Source: Nephromyces sp. MM_2019
Lineage: Eukaryota > Apicomplexa > Aconoidasida > Nephromycida
DNA length: 11,879 bases
NCBI GenBank assembly: GCA_015657535.1
Contig: JADHZB010001116.1
Location: 10,805 to 22,683, forward strand
Reading direction: 5' to 3'
Shown here: positions 8,201 to 11,879 of the stretch, piece by piece
How positions within the stretch are numbered: the stretch's first letter is position 1
Layout of the letters: every line of letters begins with the position of its first letter
Made by a program: the position numbers and the translations under genes
Notes under the pieces: generated by a model
The model's database searches: none
The model's input: only the letters and a program-made list of their open reading frames with translations
What the model was told of the DNA's origin: nothing

Positions 8201-9383
8201 ACACAGTTCTACCCATCAATCTCTCTTCTCCATTGCTCTTGTTTAAACCTCGCAAACACTCGTCATTGAACAGAGTACTCTTTGAGAAGCCGGGAACACA
8301 CGTTAAATTATTAGCTTTCTTCTTTTTTTTTGTCTTCTGATGTGTGCTGAATAGTGGAGCAGACGCAATGCTTAAGCATCTCACCTTCGTGTGTGTGCTG
8401 ATCAGTGGTGGAGACGCGATGCTTAAGCTACTCAAGACAAAGCCTGATAGCATAAGAGATGCGCTAGAGTGTAAATCTTCCTGATTAGCGACCCTTAGTT
8501 TCAAGTTTTTGGAGGTGTGTGTCTGAAGATTTATCTCCTCGGTCTGCAAGGCCAGCGAATACACAAACCTTCCAGGAGCCGGCACAAAGACACCCCTTTC
8601 AGGTGCAGACCAACACACACATGTGCCAGCACAGTTACTCCTCATAGTAGCAACCCCATAGATCTCCTTAGAGAGAAGCATCTTCATCTCCCCACCGCAT
8701 GAGAAGGAAGAAAACTCCCTGCTGAGCTCCATAGCAGCACAGCCTGTAGGGCTGTGCGTTAGCCCGAAGCTTTGAAGCAGAGAGAAGCACGAGCTGGGAA
8801 GAAGAGGAAATGATTTTGAAGATGTGTATTTGTGTATATCTTTACAAGTAGATAAAGGAGGGTAGTGTGTGTGGGCCTTCAGGAGAGTAGATGAAGGAGG
8901 GGAGTGTATGTACATCTGCTCAACACCAGATGAAGACGAAATTGAGGATTCTTTTGCAGAGTTTGAAGATATCTCCTCCTTATGGCGAGGATATAACCTA
9001 TAGGTTAAATGCACTATTCTCATTCCGTATAAACTCCCATGTGTGTGCGATTCCTGGAGTGTCTTCAAAGGCTCAGATGCAAGCCTTAGACTACCAAGCA
9101 AATAATCCTCCTTCTCTCTGTACAAAGCCTCATCATCAGAGCCATTACTAATAGAAGGAAGCTGAGAGTGGCGACGGCGAGTTGTCATGTTCCAGCCGCT
9201 TTCTGTGTGTGTGTATCCATTGGTGACGTGTTTGCAGGTAGTATCAGACGGATTTACTGAGGAGAGTGTAGCGATGTTTCCCACACACACACAGGGGTAG
9301 CTGATTAGCCTAGCAAAGTTTGATATATCGTTATTCCTAGGTTTAATAGAAACCCTAGGGTAAATCAAGCAAACCCTCTGCAT
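5196..9383 (-). CDS. Cid1/TRF4-family nucleotidyltransferase (TUTase or ncPAP)
   Basis: An RNA 3'-end nucleotidyltransferase that would add U or A residues to RNA. Proposed exons: 9383-7322, 6642-6286 and 5707-5199, plus TAG at 5198-5196, giving 976 residues. Exon 1 ends G|GTGAGA and exon 2 starts after CCCCTTCAG. Exon 2 ends GGGG|GTGAGT and exon 3 starts after TCTGTAG. All junctions are phase 1 and keep the frame. Residues 1-590 form a non-conserved extension with a 17-residue tandem repeat (about 318-351) and a Ser/Pro-rich run (501-544). The polymerase-beta fold follows: G622-S623 (PFGS), catalytic D634 and D636 (SDVDICLNI), and third Asp D693 (AIDISVNN) in exon 2. The central domain has LKYWARCRDLND (K726) and GTLSSF (743-745). 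The PAP-associated domain has LGSILVKFFRYFGYQY (854-869) and FFVENPFKEGKDVANI (925-940). The start is uncertain: ATG 9188 is an alternative, and a splice acceptor at 9509 suggests an upstream exon. Substrate and location cannot be read from the sequence, although the basic N-terminus (MQRVCLIYPRVSIKPRNN) could be an organelle presequence. Confidence 0.85.
5708..6285 (-). other. Intron 2 of the nucleotidyltransferase gene
   Basis: In sense (minus) orientation it starts GTGAGTTGGGGGGTGAGC and ends in a C-rich tract followed by GTGGAGTCTGTAG. A TG-rich region (CA on the forward strand, about 5880-6080) fills the middle. A second acceptor in the same phase, CATTCTCAG at 5798-5806, would lengthen exon 3 by 30 codons. 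Those codons would include a run of prolines and give 1006 residues. I prefer the shorter exon because the C-run makes a good polypyrimidine tract, but RNA is needed to choose. Confidence 0.6.
6643..7321 (-). other. Intron 1 of the nucleotidyltransferase gene
   Basis: 679 bp, between the exons carrying the first two and the third catalytic aspartates. The sense strand is G-rich just after the donor (complement of about 7140-7321) and C-rich before the acceptor (complement of about 6646-6795). The middle, about 6850-7130, is ordinary complex sequence without an obvious extra exon. Confidence 0.7.
6681..6764. repeat. 42-bp G-rich tandem duplication in intron 1
   Basis: Two diverged copies start at 6681 (CAGTGGGGGTTGAGAGGTGG) and 6723 (CGGTGGGGGTTGAGGGGTGG). 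The G-rich pattern continues to about 6795. Confidence 0.75.
8341..8442 (-). repeat. 51-bp in-frame duplication, 17-aa repeat
   Basis: Two copies within exon 1 of the nucleotidyltransferase encode SIASPPLISTHTKVRCL and then SIASAPLFSTHQKTKKK. The period is exactly 17 codons, so the reading frame is kept. It lies in the non-conserved N-terminal extension and is followed by a Lys run. Confidence 0.85.
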
Positions 9384-9508
9384 TTTCAGCAGACAGTGTG
9401 TCGTTTGAAGAGTTAAGACAGGAAGGCTAGTTAGGCAAAACGCCTTCAACCCCGAAAAAAAAAGGAGGAAGCGACGAAAAACTGCATAATTCAGGATTCG
9501 CGCACACA

Positions 9509-9530
9509 CTGAAAATTTTTAGTAAATCAG
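9509..9530 (-). other. Possible 3' splice site upstream of the assigned start
   Basis: On the minus strand the sequence GATTTACTAAAAATTTTCAG ends at 9509. It combines a branch-point-like TTTACTAA with a short T-run and CAG. The frame of exon 1 is open from 9508 to the assigned ATG at 9383 (42 codons without a stop). The gene may therefore begin in an upstream exon and the ATG at 9383 may be internal. Confidence 0.4.
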
Positions 9531-10045
9531 GAGAGTATTTGGTGTGAGTGTGTGCGTATGTGGGTATATGGCTGTGTGTCTTCAAGTGCTTTCAAGTTAG
9601 TGTGTGTGCGCGTCAGTGTATGTGCGTGTGTGTGCAAGTATTTCCAAATGCCTTTTTGTGCGTGTTCGAAAGTGCTTCCAAACCTCTCTAAACGCATCTA
9701 TACGATTACACAACAGTGTGTGTGCATGTGTGAGACGGCTATTTATTAAGCCTTAATCACACGAAACTAGGCCCCTACACTGCATATCTTTCAGAGCTCC
9801 TCTTCTTTGAGAAAACAGCGATTTATTCACTCTAAAATTGTACTTGCTAAAAGGGGGGATCTCCTCTTACTATATAGCTTCTAGAATTAGAAGATCAAGG
9901 CTTTAACTTCATGATAATAGAGAAACCCTCCCTCCTCACCACTCCAGAGAAAACTAGGCGTGGCATTCTTCCGTAGAATGTTGAAATGGCTAGTATTGTT
10001 TAGAAGATTTTTACACATTAAAAAGCCCTTTAAACTGCAAGAACA
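9531..10045. other. Upstream region, TG-rich then complex sequence
   Basis: 9540-9730 is TG-rich with a loose repeat of (C/G)AAGTGCTT(T/C)CAA-like segments. 9740-10045 is complex and AT-richer. A minus-strand frame is open from 10219 to 9887 (110 codons; start MIFSFMNQAYINVYDAST) and could be an upstream exon of the nucleotidyltransferase gene, but no splice pair clearly supports it. Confidence 0.35.
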
Positions 10046-10082
10046 GTGAAAAAATCGCTCAATATACGACCTTTTCCTAAGA

Positions 10083-10190
10083 ATTTGTGTGTGCGCGAAT
10101 AAAAGAACCAAGTATAGTGGAGCTTGTGTCGTTGAAGCAAGTGATAGTGTATCCGTTAAAAGACTAGTGGAGGCATCGTACACATTGATG
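10083..10190 (+). other. Candidate exon ending at a strong donor
   Basis: After CCTTTTCCTAAG a forward frame reads ANKRTKYSGACVVEASDSV and then SVKRLVEASYTLM. Its stop falls within the donor GAT|GTAAGC, as expected for an exon running into an intron. The minus strand is also open across the same bases, so the coding strand is undecided. No family is recognised. Confidence 0.25.
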
Positions 10191-10317
10191 TAAGCCTGAT
10201 TCATGAAGGAAAATATCAAGAACGATATAGAAAATATTAAAGTCCCGGTTGAGCTGCTTTACATGAACATTACAGTCTTTCAACGAGCGTAGTTTCTTTG
10301 GAAGCTGAGAGATTATG

Positions 10318-10535
10318 AGGCACACACAAACATACAGAGAGAAATCGGGATACACACGTGCTCCTTGTAGTAGGCAATGTGTTATCTCAAACGCAGACAG
10401 ATACGCACACACACAGACACACAGACACATAGATACACACAGATAAACGTAGACATAGGGACACGCAGACACAGACACAGACACCAACACATGCACAGAC
10501 ACACCAACCCACACACACTCTCACACACCAACACA
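10318..10535. repeat. CA-rich tract
   Basis: CACACA and CAGACA runs, densest at about 10400-10535. Reverse frames are Cys/Val artefacts. Confidence 0.85.
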
Positions 10536-10539
10536 AACC

Positions 10540-11061
10540 TTGGTCTACTTTTTTTGGGAAAGCAAGTAGAAATGCTTTCTCCAGAGGTATCCATCAATGA
10601 GAGCTTCTCCTGATGAACTTGCAAAAATCACACATCATTGCGGTTCCGAAGCTGCTTATTAAGAAGCACTTAAATCAGAAGATACCTACAGGGAATACTA
10701 GCAAATTGATATAATAATATAAATTATAACTGGAAATGATCAAGAAGATGAAGATGATAAACATGATGATAGTGCTGATGAAAAGCTGATGACAACGCTA
10801 AAGATGAAGATGATCTTCAAAGAAGAAAGCATATGATGCTTCCTAATTGAGATTAAGGCATCTACACAGTGAAGATGGAAGCTTCATGGGTATATCACAT
10901 GGGGGTGAAAAGTCAATAGGAAAAAATGATTTAATTAACTAGCCCTAGAGCGCGAGGAATGATAATAGATGACAAGACTAAGCTCCAAGGCAAATCTCCC
11001 GCTAGCTGCTAACATTTACTTCCGTTAGCATATACTAAAGTTTTTTTGACACCATCTCTAA
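10540..11061 (+). other. AT-richer region with short overlapping open frames
   Basis: Three forward frames look protein-like and overlap: one ending in KQVEMLSPEVSINESFS (stop about 10614), one after CTTTCTCCAG at about 10582 containing SPDELAKITHHCGSEAAY (10597-10662), and one at 10613-10714 (MNLQKSHIIAVPKLLIKK, 33 residues). Then 10736-10830 is a degenerate GAT/GAA repeat that reads as an acidic stretch (DQEDEDDKHDDSADEK). They cannot all be real. A decayed gene or a single exon is possible, but no family is recognised. From 10840 to 11061 I see only the 5' flank of the tRNA gene. Confidence 0.3.
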
Positions 11062-11135
11062 GCCCTCGTGGCGCAAGTGGATAGCGCGTTGGACTTCTAA
11101 TCCAAAGGTTGTGGGTTCGAATCCCGCCGGGGGTA
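11062..11135 (+). tRNA. tRNA-Arg (anticodon TCT)
   Basis: Decodes AGA arginine codons. The 74-base cloverleaf is complete: 7-bp acceptor stem (GCCCTCG with CGGGGGT, including G-U pairs at 1-72 and 5-68), D stem GCGC/GCGC, anticodon stem TTGGA/TCCAA with loop CTTCTAA (anticodon 11096-11098), 5-base variable loop, T stem GTGGG/CCCGC with loop TTCGAAT, and discriminator A. Internal polymerase III promoters are present: A box TGGCGCAAGTGG (11069-11080) and B box GGTTCGAATCC (11114-11124). There is no intron. The bases CCA follow directly at 11136-11138, which is unusual for a nuclear eukaryotic gene and may be chance. Confidence 0.97.
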
Positions 11136-11138
11136 CCA

Positions 11139-11142
11139 TTTT
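11139..11142 (+). terminator. RNA polymerase III terminator (TTTT)
   Basis: A run of four T residues begins 3 bases after the tRNA discriminator, the usual signal and spacing for polymerase III termination. Confidence 0.75.
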
Positions 11143-11272
11143 CGCCCGTAGATGCTAGTGCGGAGTTGCGCGGCTTTACCCTCTTTTTGCTGCCGCACAC
11201 ACAGCTGTTTTGCTTTGTTCTTGCACGTAGAGGGTGGTTTACGCAGTTGCGTAGCACAAGTGGCTTTACGTT
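11143..11272. other. Spacer between the tRNA and the minisatellite
   Basis: Contains two related segments, GGAGTTGCGCGGCTTTACC at about 11162 and GCAGTTGCG...GTGGCTTTACG at about 11243. Each is followed by a CCGCACACACA run. This suggests a larger, degenerate ancestor of the adjoining 27-bp repeat. Confidence 0.4.
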
Positions 11273-11461
11273 CCCGCACACACACAGGTGCTTCTCTCTC
11301 CCGCACACACACAGGTGCTTCTCTCTCCCGCACACACACAGGAGCTTCTCTCTCCCGCACACACGCAGGTACTTCTCTCTACTGCACATACACAGGTACT
11401 TCTCTCTCCCGCACACACGCAGGTACTTCTCTCTACTGCACATACACAGGTACTTCTCTCT
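11273..11461. repeat. 27-bp minisatellite, 7 copies
   Basis: Seven full units start at 11273, 11300, 11327, 11354, 11381, 11408 and 11435, with a partial eighth from 11462. Consensus: CCCGCACACACACAG then GT(A/G)CTTCTCTCT. Units 4-5 and 6-7 form two identical 54-bp dimers (11354-11407 and 11408-11461), showing recent dimer duplication. The unit length is divisible by 3, so all frames stay open as 9-residue repeats (for example SPAHTQVLL). Every unit carries a pyrimidine tract, CAG and GT. There are no unique spacers, so this is not a CRISPR array. Confidence 0.95.
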
Positions 11462-11495
11462 CCGACACACACATCTCACATATTCGCCTATTTAT

Positions 11496-11642
11496 ATGAG
11501 AGAAGATATGCATAGAATCATAGATAATCATCTTTTTTATGAGCTTCGAGGTACGCAGTTGAAAAGGAATCCTCCTATCTACTATCCTCCCTTTCTTCTG
11601 CAGCTCCCTCTTTCATCTGAACCCTTGTATCATCTTGTTTAA
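11496..11642 (+). other. Small ORF or terminal exon, 48 codons
   Basis: A forward frame from ATG 11496 reads MREDMHRIIDNHLFYELRG, then NPPIYYPPFLLQLPLSSEPL, and ends in TAA. Composition is varied and free of CA repeats, unlike the flanks. It contains GAG|GTACGC and TTCTTCTGCAG, which could act as an internal intron. It follows the minisatellite directly, so it could be the 3' exon of a gene whose upstream part is the repeat region. No family is recognised. Confidence 0.25.
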
Positions 11643-11879
11643 CGTCTTTTTCTGCTCAAAATCCCCTGAATCTCTCAAAATCTCCTACAACCTACCTCCA
11701 ACCCCCCCCTTCACATATTATCCCCTACCCCCCTCCACCCCATTAACTAAACCACACCACCCACCAAGCCAACACCCTCTACCTTATTCCTCTACCCCAC
11801 CACACCCACCAAACCAACACCCTCTACACTACCCCTCTACCCCAACACCCCCACCACGATCCCTATCAAACCAACATCC
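11643..11879. repeat. C-rich DNA with a 45-bp tandem repeat
   Basis: C/A-rich sequence. From about 11752 a 45-bp unit containing CCAACACCCTCTAC repeats (at 11769 and 11814), and a third copy begins before the window ends. No gene is seen. Confidence 0.8.

Noticed and set aside
7882..8269. Two forward frames of 82-93 codons
   Set aside because: They are antisense shadows of the transferase exon 1, which has a single continuous frame of almost 690 codons joined to conserved domains.
11273..11461. CRISPR-like array
   Set aside because: Units are directly adjacent with no unique spacers, the context is eukaryotic, and no cas-like genes are present.
11009..11642. Frames of up to 177 codons running through the tRNA gene and minisatellite
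   Set aside because: A 27-bp unit keeps all frames open, and the reverse reading of the tRNA gives the well-known spurious peptide RRDSNPQPLD-type sequence.
11643..11879. Possible telomeric or subtelomeric end
   Set aside because: The 45-bp C-rich unit contains no regular 6-8 bp telomere-type repeat.

Overview
The window looks like nuclear DNA of a unicellular eukaryote. Spliceosomal GT-AG introns interrupt both multi-exon genes. There is a eukaryote-type tRNA gene with internal A and B boxes and an oligo-T terminator. The DNA between genes is saturated with TG/CA-based microsatellites and minisatellites. No bacterial-style operons, ribosome binding sites or insertion sequences are visible. 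The gene style (long Ser/Pro-rich insertions in an enzyme, several-hundred-base introns, heavy simple repeats, mid-range base composition) would fit an alveolate such as a coccidian apicomplexan, but nothing here proves a lineage.

Layout. Positions 1-470 are a compound TG minisatellite. From about 780 to 4000, TG-rich and CA-rich blocks alternate with short complex-sequence islands that contain exon-like open segments of uncertain status. A small two-exon gene for a charged, helical 98-residue protein of unknown function lies at 4048-4720 (+). A decayed tandem repeat follows it, and then the 3' end of the main gene, which is convergent.

The main gene, 5196-9383 (-), is the one confidently recognised protein: a DNA polymerase beta-like nucleotidyltransferase of the Cid1/TRF4 family (terminal uridylyltransferase or non-canonical poly(A) polymerase). 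It has at least three exons and about 976 residues. Its first ~590 residues are a non-conserved Ser/Pro-rich extension. Its catalytic triad is split across the first intron.

From 9510 to 11060 there are more TG/CA tracts and several short, conflicting open frames. A tRNA-Arg(TCT) gene sits at 11062-11135 (+). It is followed by a 27-bp minisatellite in which every unit carries a pyrimidine tract, CAG and GT, then by C-rich minisatellite DNA to the end.

The clearest unexplained structure is a 14-bp palindrome around GTGTAC(A/G)TACAC, present five times in the left 4.4 kb. The G-rich/C-rich layout of both introns in the transferase gene and the splice-site-like minisatellite also merit follow-up. 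I see no complete undescribed multi-gene system.
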